A stretch of 64,000 nucleotides of DNA from Lachnospiraceae bacterium (GCA_022791815.1 JAAVZU010000098.1:1-64000), one strand, 5' to 3'. Shown: positions 45,928 to 55,257, counted from the first letter of the stretch. The notes: a model not told the origin generated them from the sequence alone. Translations and numbers: made by a program.

Positions 45928-46104
45928 CTTCATACATATACAGTTTAGCCAGCCAAATGTCTAACATTTCTATACAAGCAAGTTTGCACAAAATAGAGCC
46001 GTTTGTCAGGTCTTTCATAAATAAATACATATAAAAACACCAAAAAGCTACAAAAAAAATGCAGAATTTTTAAAAATTCCACATTTTTTAACCAGTGTGT
46101 ATTC

Positions 46105-46596
46105 TTACAAATCAATTGCACCATGTTCTGTACCATTAATGACAAAATAAACTTTACTATCCTCTGGTTTAATATATAAATCAATTGATAATAAATCCTT
46201 TGCCAATCGATTCCAATCATTTAACCACATATCCTTAACCTTATTTTCGTAATCCTCAACATTAATTTGAGTCTGTACACCATGAAACTCGAAAACAACA
46301 TTCTTATCCACTTTCTTTGTAGTAGTTTTTCTTTTTGTTTCTTTTGTTTCAGCTTTCTTTGCAGTTGTCGTCTTCTTTGCTGCTGTTCTCTTTGTTGCAG
46401 CAGCCTTTGTTGTCTTTTTCTCTGCCGAAGCTTTTTTTGTTGTGGTTTTGCTCTTTGTTGTGGTTTTTTTCTCGTCAGGTGCCATTTCTTTTGCCTTTTT
46501 TGTTGTGTTCTTTTTTTCTGGAGCAGACTGTTCTTCCATTGCCACTTCTGTTACAGCTTCCACATTTTCTGTTTTCTTTGTAGTTCTTCCTGCCAT
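46105..46596 (-). CDS. DUF6465-like protein with Lys/Thr-rich tail region
   Basis: 163 residues. The first 95 residues are low-complexity Lys/Thr/Ala (repeated TTKK, KKTT, AKK), disordered and strongly basic, like histone H1-type tails that bind nucleic acid. The last 65 residues form a folded domain (VVFEFHGVQTQINVEDYENK, MWLNDWNR, YFVINGTEHGAIDL) resembling DUF6465. Function unknown; DNA or RNA association is plausible. ATG 46596 with GGGGAGG. Confidence 0.8.
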   Translation of the reverse strand: MAGRTTKKTENVEAVTEVAMEEQSAPEKKNTTKKAKEMAPDEKKTTTKSKTTTKKASAEKKTTKAAATKRTAAKKTTTAKKAETKETKRKTTTKKVDKNVVFEFHGVQTQINVEDYENKVKDMWLNDWNRLAKDLLSIDLYIKPEDSKVYFVINGTEHGAIDL

Positions 46597-46831
46597 ATCG
46601 CGTTTCCTCCCCGCATAAAATTAAAATTTTCTAATTCTTACTACTTTTTGAGACTATTCATATGCAAAACCAAATGTATGTAGAACATACATATTCTGAT
46701 AATAACCCGAAACTTAATTTTTTTCAAGTAATTTTTTACATTTTTCGCAAAATAAAACTTTTCTTTTACATAAAAAAGTTTTATAATAAGTTCATCTGTA
46801 GCATACTATTCTAAAAAGGAGTGATTCTATT

Positions 46832-47113
46832 ATGAAAAAAATATGCAGTTTTATTTGTAAACTAATTGCTGTTACAGGCTTTATAGCCGGCTTGTATTGG
46901 TTATATCAAAAATTTGTGGCTAATTGTGATTTTAATGATGAGGAAGATGAGTCTGATTTTGATGATTTTGATTTTGATGAGGAAGATTTCACGGAAACCG
47001 CATCGGATACCAGAGAGTATGTAACTCTTAACGCAAGTGAAAGTAAAAACGTTTCTGAAGATGATGACAAAAACTCTAAAGATCTTGATGACTTTGTTGA
47101 GATCTCTGATTAA
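46832..47113 (+). CDS. Small acidic membrane protein, unknown
   Basis: 93 residues, ATG 46832 with AAAGGAG. One transmembrane segment (about 9-29, KLIAVTGFIAGLYWLYQKFV), then a strongly acidic region with DFDDFDFDEEDF. Cytosolic or outer face unknown. Similar short acidic membrane proteins occur in Lachnospiraceae; function unknown. A CAGAAGACAA/TTGTCTTCTG terminator follows at 47131-47160. Confidence 0.7.
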   Translation: MKKICSFICKLIAVTGFIAGLYWLYQKFVANCDFNDEEDESDFDDFDFDEEDFTETASDTREYVTLNASESKNVSEDDDKNSKDLDDFVEISD

Positions 47114-47194
47114 GATCTATACTCTAAATTGCAGAAGACAACTTGATTTGTCTTCTGCAATTTACACATCAGACATTTTTAAAATGCAGATAAT

Positions 47195-47227
47195 AAAAAA
47201 GGAACTGTCCCTACAGTCCCTTTTTTT
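47195..47227. terminator. pfkA terminator (bidirectional)
   Basis: AAAAAAGGAACTG / CAGTCCCTTTTTT with a 6-base loop, on the pfkA stop; it serves minus-strand pfkA and plus-strand 46832-47113. Confidence 0.8.
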
Positions 47228-47228
47228 A

Positions 47229-48206
47229 TTATTGTCTTGACAATCTTTTTGAAATCTCATACATATATTCATCAATTCCTTTGTTCATCTGCAAAGCATC
47301 CTGAATATCATAATCTACAAATTCTCCATCACGATAACCTACTACCCTGTTTGTAGCCCCTGCAAATAATAAATCTACAGCTTTTGCTCCCATTGCTGAT
47401 GCATATACTCTGTCCCGGCAAGTTGGACTTCCACCACGTTGGATATGTCCAATAATAGTTGCTCTTGTTTCAATTCCAGTTGCCTTTTCGATTCTTTCAG
47501 CCATACCATAAGAATCTCCAATACCTTCTGCATTGATAATAATGTGATGTTTTTTCCCTAATTTCTTCTTGTCCATAATATTGTTGATAATACGTTGTTC
47601 ATCTCCATCGTATTTTTCTACCATAAGGATGTCTTCTGCTCCATTTGCAATACCACACCAAAGTGCAATATAACCAGCACGTCTTCCCATAACCTCAATA
47701 ATACTACATCTTTCATGTGAAGTAGAGGTATCACGGACTTTATCAATAGCGTCCATAGCTGTATTAACAGCAGTATCGAAACCAATTGTATATTCTGTAC
47801 ATGCAATATCTAAATCAATGGTTCCTGGTACACCAATTGTATTAATTCCAAGGTTAGCAAGTTTGCTTGCTCCCATAAAAGAACCATCTCCACCAATTAC
47901 AACTAGTCCATCAATGCCATGTTTCTTTAAAATCTCAGCACCTCTTTTTTGTACTTCTGGTTCTTTAAATTCTAAACAACGGGCAGTGTATAAAATGGTA
48001 CCACCTCTTTGCAGGATATCAGCAACACTCTTTGTATCCATATCTACGATTTCCTCATCCAACAAACCAGCATATCCTCTTTTAATTCCTTTTACATTTA
48101 AACCAGCTGCTAATGCTGTTCTTACTACAGAACGGATTGCTGCATTCATTCCAGGTGCATCTCCACCACTTGTTAAAACTCCTATTGTTTTTATTTCTTT
48201 TGCCAT
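47229..48206 (-). CDS. pfkA: ATP-dependent 6-phosphofructokinase
   Basis: 325 residues, ATG 48206 behind GGAGG. Commits fructose 6-phosphate to glycolysis. TSGGDAPGMNA (ATP loop), IGGDGSF with the Gly that favours ATP over PPi, PGTIDLD with the catalytic Asp retained though the usual Asn after it is Leu, DTATSH-like RDTSTSHERC and MGRRAGYIALW. Length as in the Bacillus enzyme. Follows dnaE on the same strand, as in many Clostridia. Confidence 0.95.
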   Translation of the reverse strand: MAKEIKTIGVLTSGGDAPGMNAAIRSVVRTALAAGLNVKGIKRGYAGLLDEEIVDMDTKSVADILQRGGTILYTARCLEFKEPEVQKRGAEILKKHGIDGLVVIGGDGSFMGASKLANLGINTIGVPGTIDLDIACTEYTIGFDTAVNTAMDAIDKVRDTSTSHERCSIIEVMGRRAGYIALWCGIANGAEDILMVEKYDGDEQRIINNIMDKKKLGKKHHIIINAEGIGDSYGMAERIEKATGIETRATIIGHIQRGGSPTCRDRVYASAMGAKAVDLLFAGATNRVVGYRDGEFVDYDIQDALQMNKGIDEYMYEISKRLSRQ

Positions 48207-48273
48207 TCTTTCGACCTCCAACATTCTATCCGTAAAATTTTTCAATACATTCCATTATATTGTAATTCCTTTT

Positions 48274-51200
48274 TTACAACTTTTCAATACTTTTTTCTAC
48301 AACCCTCACGTTTTCTGTACCATATTCCTCCTCCAAATTTTTTAAAATCTCTTCGCTAAGATAAATTCCTTTTGTTTCTCCATAGCTTTTTTTTGCTTTT
48401 TCCTCAACACAATAAATGTTTACCAGACAGTTTCCTTTTTGTGAAAATAAATCTTTTTCCAGCTTTTCTTCCATCTTTTGGAATTTTTCTATATTTTCAA
48501 ATTTAATCCACAATTCTTTAGGCATCTCATCAAATGGAATAATACGGTTTAAAAATATTTTTGCAGCACGGTCAGACTCTGTTTTTACTCTTCCTACTAC
48601 AAAAACTTTTTTATCTTGTAATATCATAGAACGGTTTTTTTCATAATCTCTTGGAAATGCTACCACTTCCACAGTCCCATATAAATCCTCTACAGTAAAA
48701 AATGCCATCATCTGATTTGTTTTCGTTATCTTGGAAGTTATAGAAGTAATCATTCCCCCTATAATTGTTTTTGCATCATCTTCCACATTTGGTTTATCTG
48801 TCTCCTCAGATAAAGAAAAATCCGTTGTATGATTTGTTACATGCTTCTCCATTAAATCAATAAATTCTTCTAAAGGATGTCCGCTTACATAAATTCCCAA
48901 AACATCCTTTTCCATTGCCAGTAAATCATCCTTTTCAAATTCTGGAAGATTTGGTAAATGAATAGAAAACTCTTCTTTTTGATCTTCATCCACAAAGTCA
49001 AACAACGACATCTGCCCTGCAATGTTATCTTTCTTTTCCCTATTTACTTCATCTATAATCTGGGAATAAACATGCATTTTCTGGTTTCTATTTCCCTTCA
49101 TTCCATCAAAAGCTCCTGCCTTAATAAAATTCTCCATAGTCCGCTTGTTTACTTCTTTCCCAGATAACCGCATAGCAAAGTCTTTCATGTCAAGGTATGG
49201 TCCATGTTTCTCCCGTTCCTGAACAATAGCATCAATAATCGGTCTTCCAAGTCCCTTTATAGCAGATAAACCATAACGGATCTTTGCTTCATCTCTTCCA
49301 TTTCCATAATCAACAGAAAACTTTCCTACTCCTGTGTTTACATCAGGCGGTAAGATTTCTATATTCATTTTTCTGCAGTGCATAATATATTCTGATACTT
49401 TTGTACTGTTCTCTAGTACAGAAGTCATAAGTGCTGCCATAAACTCCACTGGATAGTAACATTTTAAAAAGGCTGTCTGATATGCAACTACCGCATAACA
49501 AGCCGCATGGGATTTGTTAAAAGCATACTTAGCAAAATCTATCATTTCATCAAAAATTCTATTGGCAACTTCTCCAGAAATACCATTTGCCATGCATCCT
49601 TTTACACCTTCTTCTTCATTACCATAAACAAAGTTCTGCCGCTCTTTTTCCATAACATCTGCTTTCTTTTTCGACATGGCTCGGCGAACTAAATCGCTTC
49701 TTCCATAACTGTACCCAGCTAAATCCCGGACTATCTGCATAACCTGTTCCTGATATACAATACATCCATGAGTTGGTTCCAAAATAGGTTCTAACTCTTT
49801 ACAATCATAGGTTACGCTATTTTTGTTATTTTTACCCTTAATATATTTAGGAATAAAATCCATTGGACCTGGACGATATAGGGATATTCCAGCTATAACA
49901 TCTTCCAGGCTTTCTGGTTTTAACTCCTTCATAAAACTTTTCATTCCTGCACTTTCCAGCTGAAAAATTCCTTCTGTTTTCCCAGACCCAATTAACTGGT
50001 AAATTTTCTCATCTGCCATATCAATTTTATCTATGTCCAAAGGTACACCATGTAATTCTAATGCCTTTTTATATGCCTCTGATTCTTTATCTAAATTACT
50101 CAGCCTTTTATTTATCTGATTGACAGCATCCTGTATTACTGTCAAAGTACGAAGTCCAAGGAAATCCATTTTTAAAAGCCCTAATTCCTCCAAGGTTGTC
50201 ATGGTAAACTGTGTAGTAATTTTATCATCTGCTGCCTTTGATAATGGTACATACTCTTCTACGGCTTCTTTACTAATTACTACACCCGCAGCATGCATAG
50301 AAGTGTGGCGTGGTAAACCTTCTAGACGCATAGAAATATCAATTAAAAATTTTGCCTGCTCATCAGACTCATATAACATTTTTAATTCAGGATTTGACAT
50401 TAGTGCCTTTTCTATGGTTATTCCAAGTTCTGTTGGAATCATTTTGGCAATACTATCCACATAGCTATATGGTAAATCCAATGCACGTCCTACATCCCTG
50501 ATTACCATTTTTGCTGCCAATGTACCAAAAGTTACAATCTGGGCAACTTTTTCCTGTCCATATTTCTCTACTACATAATCAATAACTTTCTGCCTTTTTT
50601 CATAACAAAAGTCAATATCAATATCTGGCATGGTCAAACGTTCTGGATTTAAAAACCGCTCAAACAGCAAATTATATTTAATTGGGTCAATATTTGTAAT
50701 TTCTAACGAATATGAAACAATACTTCCCGCAGCAGATCCTCGTCCAGGACCTACTGGAATATCATGATCTTTTGCATATTTTATAAAATCCCAAACAATC
50801 AAAAAATATTCTACAAATCCCATCCCATGTATTGTATCCAATTCATACTGTAATCTATCCTGCAATTCTTTAGAAGGCTCCCCATATCTTCTTATCAATC
50901 CTTCCTGACATATCTTTTGCAAATATTCCCAAGCTGTATATCCTTCTGGTACATTATATTGAGGTAACTTATATTCTCCAAAGGTAATTTCTACATTACA
51001 ACGTTTGGCAATCTTATGGGTATTTTCAAGAGCCTCAAGAGCATAAGGAAATAATGCAGCCATCTCTTCGGGAGTCTTTAAATAAAATTGCCCACCTTCA
51101 TACCGCATACGGTTTTCATCGGTTACTTTTTTTTGGGTTTGAATACAAAGTAAGATATCATGTGCCTGCTGATCCTCTGCATGAATATAATGTATGTCGT

Positions 51201-51813
51201 TAGTAGCAACCAGGTCAATTCCTGTTTCTTGATGCATTCGTACTAATCCCTGATTTACCATCTGCTGTGCTGCAATTCCATGATCCTGTAATTCCAAAAA
51301 GAAATTTCCTTTTCCAAAAATTTCCTCTAATCGGAGAGCCTCTTTCTTTGCTTCTTCATAAAATCCCCTGTTTAAATTTACTGCAACAACACCAGCAAGA
51401 CATGCACTAAGAGCAATTACACCTTCATGGTATTGTTGTAAGACTTCATAGTCTACTCTTGGTTTATAATAAAATCCTTCTGTAAAACCCTTGGATACAA
51501 TTTTCATCAAATTAGAATATCCCACATTATTTTCTGCCAATAAAACCAAATGATGATACCTATCTTCTCCACTGTTTGCCTCTCTGTCAAACCGGCTGCC
51601 TGGTGCAACATAAACTTCACATCCAATAATTGGTTTGACACCTGCTTTTTTTGCTGCTTTATAAAAATCAATTACACCATACATTACACCATGATCTGTA
51701 ATTGCAATACTATCCATTCCTAATTTCTTTGTCTCCGTAACTAATTCCTGGATTTTACTGGAACCATCTAACAAACTATATTCTGTATGTACATGCAAAT
51801 GTGTAAATTCCAT
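48274..51813 (-). CDS. dnaE: DNA polymerase III alpha subunit, DnaE type
   Basis: 1179 residues. PHP domain (1-270, FTHLHVHTEYSLLDGSSKI, AITDHGVMYG), polymerase core with PGRGSAAGSIVSY and the catalytic MPDIDIDFCYEKR, EQVMQI, KKKADVM, GYSYGRSDLVRRAMSKKK, YNKSHAACYAVVAYQTAFLK, tandem HhH, and the OB-fold near 1000-1080 (IGGMITSITSKITKTNQMMAF). Replicative or lesion-tolerant polymerase; Firmicutes usually also have PolC. Full length. Confidence 0.96.
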   Translation of the reverse strand: MEFTHLHVHTEYSLLDGSSKIQELVTETKKLGMDSIAITDHGVMYGVIDFYKAAKKAGVKPIIGCEVYVAPGSRFDREANSGEDRYHHLVLLAENNVGYSNLMKIVSKGFTEGFYYKPRVDYEVLQQYHEGVIALSACLAGVVAVNLNRGFYEEAKKEALRLEEIFGKGNFFLELQDHGIAAQQMVNQGLVRMHQETGIDLVATNDIHYIHAEDQQAHDILLCIQTQKKVTDENRMRYEGGQFYLKTPEEMAALFPYALEALENTHKIAKRCNVEITFGEYKLPQYNVPEGYTAWEYLQKICQEGLIRRYGEPSKELQDRLQYELDTIHGMGFVEYFLIVWDFIKYAKDHDIPVGPGRGSAAGSIVSYSLEITNIDPIKYNLLFERFLNPERLTMPDIDIDFCYEKRQKVIDYVVEKYGQEKVAQIVTFGTLAAKMVIRDVGRALDLPYSYVDSIAKMIPTELGITIEKALMSNPELKMLYESDEQAKFLIDISMRLEGLPRHTSMHAAGVVISKEAVEEYVPLSKAADDKITTQFTMTTLEELGLLKMDFLGLRTLTVIQDAVNQINKRLSNLDKESEAYKKALELHGVPLDIDKIDMADEKIYQLIGSGKTEGIFQLESAGMKSFMKELKPESLEDVIAGISLYRPGPMDFIPKYIKGKNNKNSVTYDCKELEPILEPTHGCIVYQEQVMQIVRDLAGYSYGRSDLVRRAMSKKKADVMEKERQNFVYGNEEEGVKGCMANGISGEVANRIFDEMIDFAKYAFNKSHAACYAVVAYQTAFLKCYYPVEFMAALMTSVLENSTKVSEYIMHCRKMNIEILPPDVNTGVGKFSVDYGNGRDEAKIRYGLSAIKGLGRPIIDAIVQEREKHGPYLDMKDFAMRLSGKEVNKRTMENFIKAGAFDGMKGNRNQKMHVYSQIIDEVNREKKDNIAGQMSLFDFVDEDQKEEFSIHLPNLPEFEKDDLLAMEKDVLGIYVSGHPLEEFIDLMEKHVTNHTTDFSLSEETDKPNVEDDAKTIIGGMITSITSKITKTNQMMAFFTVEDLYGTVEVVAFPRDYEKNRSMILQDKKVFVVGRVKTESDRAAKIFLNRIIPFDEMPKELWIKFENIEKFQKMEEKLEKDLFSQKGNCLVNIYCVEEKAKKSYGETKGIYLSEEILKNLEEEYGTENVRVVEKSIEKL

Positions 51814-51832
51814 AACCTTCCTCCTATAGAGT

Positions 51833-51879
51833 ATAACAGTTCAAATATGCCCTATACTTATGCATGTCTGAACTGTTAC
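51833..51879. repeat. GTAAC-family short element (47 bp) with target duplication
   Basis: AACAGTTCA...TGAACTGTT palindrome; flanked by TATAGAGT (51825-51832) and TATAAAGT (51880-51887), 7/8 identical. Inserted between the dnaE start and the crh stop. Confidence 0.65.
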
Positions 51880-51892
51880 TATAAAGTGATAA

Positions 51893-51925
51893 AAAGCGAC
51901 TGCAATTTCTACAGCCGCTTTGCTT
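51893..51925 (-). terminator. Terminator after the rapZ-whiA-crh run
   Basis: AAAGCGGCTG/CAGTCGCTTT with T-run on the minus strand, just past the crh stop codon. Confidence 0.75.
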
Positions 51926-51933
51926 ATTATCTA

Positions 51934-52191
51934 TTATTCCTTACTGCTTAAATATTTTTCAATATTTTCAATTGCTTCTTCTTCATCATTTCCATTGGCG
52001 GTAACTGTAACCTCTTCCCCCGCTGCTATTCCCAGACTCATCATGCCCATTATACTTTTCGCATTTACCTTTTTATCTTCGCACTCAACAAATATGCTGC
52101 TTTCGTATCTGCTTGCTACCTGAACTAATAATGCGACCGGTCTTGCTTCTAATCCGGTAGGAATTTTGATTGTAATTTTCTTTGTTACCAT
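51934..52191 (-). CDS. crh: HPr-like regulatory protein with Glu15 (Crh-like)
   Basis: 85 residues, HPr length. The active-site motif is GLEARP: position 15, the phospho-His of HPr, is Glu, so PTS phosphotransfer is not possible. Ser46 in KSIMGMMSLG, the site phosphorylated by HprK/P, is kept. This is the signature of Crh (Gln15 in Bacillus), a CcpA co-regulator. The gene is directly downstream of whiA (1-base gap), the Bacillus order yvcJ-yvcL-crh. Glu could mimic a phosphorylated state; inferred. Confidence 0.8.
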   Translation of the reverse strand: MVTKKITIKIPTGLEARPVALLVQVASRYESSIFVECEDKKVNAKSIMGMMSLGIAAGEEVTVTANGNDEEEAIENIEKYLSSKE

Positions 52192-52192
52192 C

Positions 52193-53152
52193 TTACTTCT
52201 CCTCCTTATGTTCTCTTAAACTATCCGCTATAATGCTTAGCTTTCTTAATCTATGATTCACGCCCGACTTGCCTATTGGAGTACTCAGCATACTTCCCAA
52301 TTCCTTTAGGGAAGCATCTGGCTGTTCCATTCTTAATTTTGCTATTTCTTTCAATCCGGGGGATAAATCACCAAATCCCTTAGTATTTTGAATATATAGA
52401 ATATCCTCTAATTGTTTACTTGCAGCAGTCACCGTCTTACTAATATTAGCGGCCTCACAGTTCACCTGCCGGTTAATAGAGTTGCGCATTTCTTTTAAAA
52501 TCCGTACATTCTCTAAATTCATAAGTGCTTTATGAGCTTCCATAATATTAAGTACATCAACAATTTGTGATCCATCCTTTACATATACCACAAAATACTT
52601 CTTACGTTTTACAATCTTTGCATCTACATTAAAAAAACGGATCATGTCCCTTAACTGTACCGCCTTTTCTTCTGTTGTTGTTATAATCTCAAAATGATAT
52701 GTCTTTTCTGGGTCACTCATAGAACCGGCAGCAAGAAAAGCACCACGAATAAATGCTCGTTTGCAACATGTATTCTGTACTACACGGTTACTTATAATGG
52801 ACATTTCTTCCACAATATCTCCCTGCTGATTAATAAGCTTTGCTGCTTTTAATATCCTCATGGACATCTGGCTATCCTTAATAATCAATGCATAGGAATT
52901 ACTTCTTTTTAAGTAACGATTCCTTCTAACCTGAATCTGAATGTCCCCTTGAAAGGCTTCCTTTATTAACATAAAGTATTTTCTGGCAACTGTCAAGTTT
53001 TCTGTTACAATTTTAATGAAATGCTGTTCCTTTTCATTCACAGAAATTTTACCACATAAGCTGATAATCGCTGCAATCTCTGCAATCTGGCAATGTCTGC
53101 CTGCTGGTATATGTTTTGACAATTCTTCTTTAATATCTCTTGAAAATGACAT
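52193..53152 (-). CDS. whiA: WhiA DNA-binding regulator
   Basis: 319 residues. N-terminal LAGLIDADG-like domain degenerate for nuclease activity (RAFIRGAFLAAGSMSDPEKTYHFEI), C-terminal HTH (NISKTVTAASKQLEDI, LKELGSMLSTPIGKSGVNHRLRKL). Conserved in Gram-positives; linked to sporulation and cell-division control. Six bases after rapZ, one base before crh. Confidence 0.95.
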   Translation of the reverse strand: MSFSRDIKEELSKHIPAGRHCQIAEIAAIISLCGKISVNEKEQHFIKIVTENLTVARKYFMLIKEAFQGDIQIQVRRNRYLKRSNSYALIIKDSQMSMRILKAAKLINQQGDIVEEMSIISNRVVQNTCCKRAFIRGAFLAAGSMSDPEKTYHFEIITTTEEKAVQLRDMIRFFNVDAKIVKRKKYFVVYVKDGSQIVDVLNIMEAHKALMNLENVRILKEMRNSINRQVNCEAANISKTVTAASKQLEDILYIQNTKGFGDLSPGLKEIAKLRMEQPDASLKELGSMLSTPIGKSGVNHRLRKLSIIADSLREHKEEK

Positions 53153-53158
53153 TTCTAC

Positions 53159-54016
53159 CTAACCCTTCTCCACATCTCTGTGTTCTACTTTCATGCCAAA
53201 TTTCCGGCCTTCCATTCTCTTTGTAATAGCCCTTGCCAAAGATACAGAACGATGTTTCCCACCTGTACAGCCTATACTTACTACCAATTGATTTTTTCCT
53301 TCCACAATATAATTAGGAATTAAAAAATCTAACATATCCTCTAGCTTGTCCAGAAAAGTCTGTGCCTCTTTACTTGCCATAACATAATCATAAACTTCTT
53401 TATCTTTTCCACTCTTTGGTCTTAATTCCGGAATGTAGTATGGATTTGGCAAAAAACGCACATCAAAAACTAAATCAGAATCTACTGGTAAACCATATTT
53501 GAATCCAAATGATAAAATTGTTAAGTAAAAATTATCAAATTGGTCATTATCCACAAAAATTTTATCAATTTGCTTCTTTAAATCTCTTACCAATAACTGG
53601 GAAGTATCAATAATATACTTTGATCTTTCTTTTAAAAACTTTGTTCTTCTTCTTTCCTCTTCAATGGCATCCTCTACTCTGCCTTTTCCAGCCAGAGGAT
53701 GCGTATGTCTGGTCTCTTTATATCTCTTGATTAGTACTTCTGTGGCACATTCTAAGAACAAAATCTCATAATCAAACTGCATATCATCTATTTGTTCTAA
53801 AATTTCTGTCAGATTTTTTAGCCCATCACCACTACGAATATCTACACCTAATGCCACCTTTGAAATATTTCTTGACTCAACTACTGCTATTTGTGCCATT
53901 TTAGGAATTAACTGAATTGGCAGATTATCCACACAAAAATACTCTGCATCCTCCAACATTTTCAATACTGTATTCTTACCAGCACCAGATATTCCAGTTA
54001 CAATTACAAAACGCAT
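53159..54016 (-). CDS. rapZ: RapZ/YvcJ-type nucleotide-binding protein
   Basis: 285 residues. N-terminal P-loop GISGAGKN (K14, N15; N replaces the usual Ser/Thr), CVDNLP, VDIRSGDG and the C-terminal SIGCTGGKHRSVSLA motif that binds the RNA or metabolite ligand in RapZ. In Bacillus YvcJ is an ATPase/GTPase affecting competence; the RNA adaptor role of E. coli RapZ may not apply. Upstream of whiA; the adjacent yvcK found in Bacillus is absent here. Confidence 0.93.
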   Translation of the reverse strand: MRFVIVTGISGAGKNTVLKMLEDAEYFCVDNLPIQLIPKMAQIAVVESRNISKVALGVDIRSGDGLKNLTEILEQIDDMQFDYEILFLECATEVLIKRYKETRHTHPLAGKGRVEDAIEEERRRTKFLKERSKYIIDTSQLLVRDLKKQIDKIFVDNDQFDNFYLTILSFGFKYGLPVDSDLVFDVRFLPNPYYIPELRPKSGKDKEVYDYVMASKEAQTFLDKLEDMLDFLIPNYIVEGKNQLVVSIGCTGGKHRSVSLARAITKRMEGRKFGMKVEHRDVEKG

Positions 54017-54044
54017 AAAAATCTCCTTCTTTAAGTCTAAAACT

Positions 54045-54111
54045 GTTACTGTTCACACCTACGGTGCTTACAGTAACGGAATCCAGCCTTTCGCCAAAGG
54101 CGAATAGTAAC
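54045..54111. repeat. GTAAC-family element (67 bp) with perfect 8-bp target duplication
   Basis: Starts GTTACTGTTCAC and ends AGTAAC. Perfect direct repeats CTAAAACT at 54037-54044 and 54112-54119. The right repeat contains the murB stop codon, so the element landed exactly at the end of murB. A 33-base GTTACTGT/ACAGTAAC stem and a segment shared with the 16163 copy (54079-54105) are inside. Confidence 0.82.
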
Positions 54112-55038
54112 CTAAAACTCTCCTAAATAACGAACTTCTGGTTCCAATTTTACCTGAAATTTCTCATATACGATGCGGGATACATCTTCAATAAGCTGTC
54201 TGGCATCTTTTGCTGTACCAGCCCCTACATTAACTACGAATCCGCAATGTTTTGTAGAAACCATAATATCTCCGACACGATATCCCGCCAACCCTGCATC
54301 CATAATCAGCTTTCCAGCAAAAAATCCCTCTGGGCGTTTAAATGTACTTCCTGCACTAGGATAATTAAGTGGCTGTTTTTCCACTCTTTGACGATTCAAA
54401 TCGGTCATTTTTTTTTCAATTTCTTCTTTTACTCCCATTGAGAAAATAAATTCCGCTTCTACAACAATATATCCTTCTTTTTGAATTACACTTTTTCGAT
54501 ATCCCAAATCCAAATCTTCTTTTTCTATAATGTGAATTTGTCCCTGTTTATCAATAATCTTTGCCCAAAGAATACAGTCTTTTATTTCTCCTCCATAAGC
54601 TCCAGCATTCATGGTAATAGCACCACCTAATGTTCCTGGAATCCCACTTGCAAATTCAAATCCCGTTAATCCTTTACTGGCTATCATTTTCGCCATTTTT
54701 GCAAGAGAAACTCCTGCACCTGCTAATACTTTTGTTTGTTCTCCAGTAGTTTCACCAAATTCTACCTTATCCATCCCTTTTCCAATCTGGATAATTACCC
54801 CTCGGAAGCCTTTATCTCCTACTAATACATTGCTGCCATTACCAAGAATATAAAATGGGACTTGCCTTTGATTACAAAACTTTATCAGTTCTACAATTTC
54901 CTCCAAAGATTGCGGTACGGCAAAATAATCTGCCTTTCCTCCCATCTTAAAAGTCGTATGGCAAGATAAAGGTTCCTCAATCTTTAATTGGTTTTCTCCT
55001 AAAATATGCTCTATTTCTTTTTTTAAATCAATACTCAT
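54112..55038 (-). CDS. murB: UDP-N-acetylenolpyruvoylglucosamine reductase
   Basis: 308 residues. FAD enzyme reducing UDP-GlcNAc-enolpyruvate to UDP-MurNAc. FKMGGKADYFAVP, FAD-binding NGSNVLVGDKGFRGVII, GAGVSLAKMAK, GIPGTLGGAITMNAGAYGG, the catalytic Ser in YPSAGSTFKRP and a late Glu in LEPEVRYLGEF. Type II MurB by length. Start ATG 55038; a GTG 9 bases upstream is possible. Follows glk on the minus strand. Confidence 0.96.
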   Translation of the reverse strand: MSIDLKKEIEHILGENQLKIEEPLSCHTTFKMGGKADYFAVPQSLEEIVELIKFCNQRQVPFYILGNGSNVLVGDKGFRGVIIQIGKGMDKVEFGETTGEQTKVLAGAGVSLAKMAKMIASKGLTGFEFASGIPGTLGGAITMNAGAYGGEIKDCILWAKIIDKQGQIHIIEKEDLDLGYRKSVIQKEGYIVVEAEFIFSMGVKEEIEKKMTDLNRQRVEKQPLNYPSAGSTFKRPEGFFAGKLIMDAGLAGYRVGDIMVSTKHCGFVVNVGAGTAKDARQLIEDVSRIVYEKFQVKLEPEVRYLGEF

Positions 55039-55125
55039 AATATTCACCTATATCATTAATCTTTTATTTATATTTTATTAAATCTCATTTATTCAATTTC
55101 TATATTATAATTATAGTCCATCTAA

Positions 55126-55257
55126 TAGAACAAAGTGGGCAGGCCCACATCAACTCCTCTTGTGCGAATACACATATCTATTTTTTATATACAAATGCAG
55201 AATTCTTTACTATTAAAATTCGAGCTGTCGCTCTATCAGCTCTACACATTAGGTTCT
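55126..55257. repeat. Truncated family-2 repeat and a family-3 repeat upstream of murB
   Basis: 55126-55160 repeats the left end of family 2 (GAACAAAGTGGGCAGGCCCAC). 55222-55257 matches 45779-45814 (GAGCTGTCGCTCT, GCTCTACACAT, AGGTTCT). Between 55260 and 55306 a long imperfect palindrome (ATAAACATAAAACTTGG / CCAAGTTTTACGTTTAT) forms a strong hairpin. No gene in 55039-55394. Confidence 0.65.

Noticed and set aside
46267-46683. Plus-strand Cys/Phe/Leu-rich ORF opposite the DUF6465-like gene
   Set aside because: Product is the complement of Lys/Thr codons, an artefact of low complexity.
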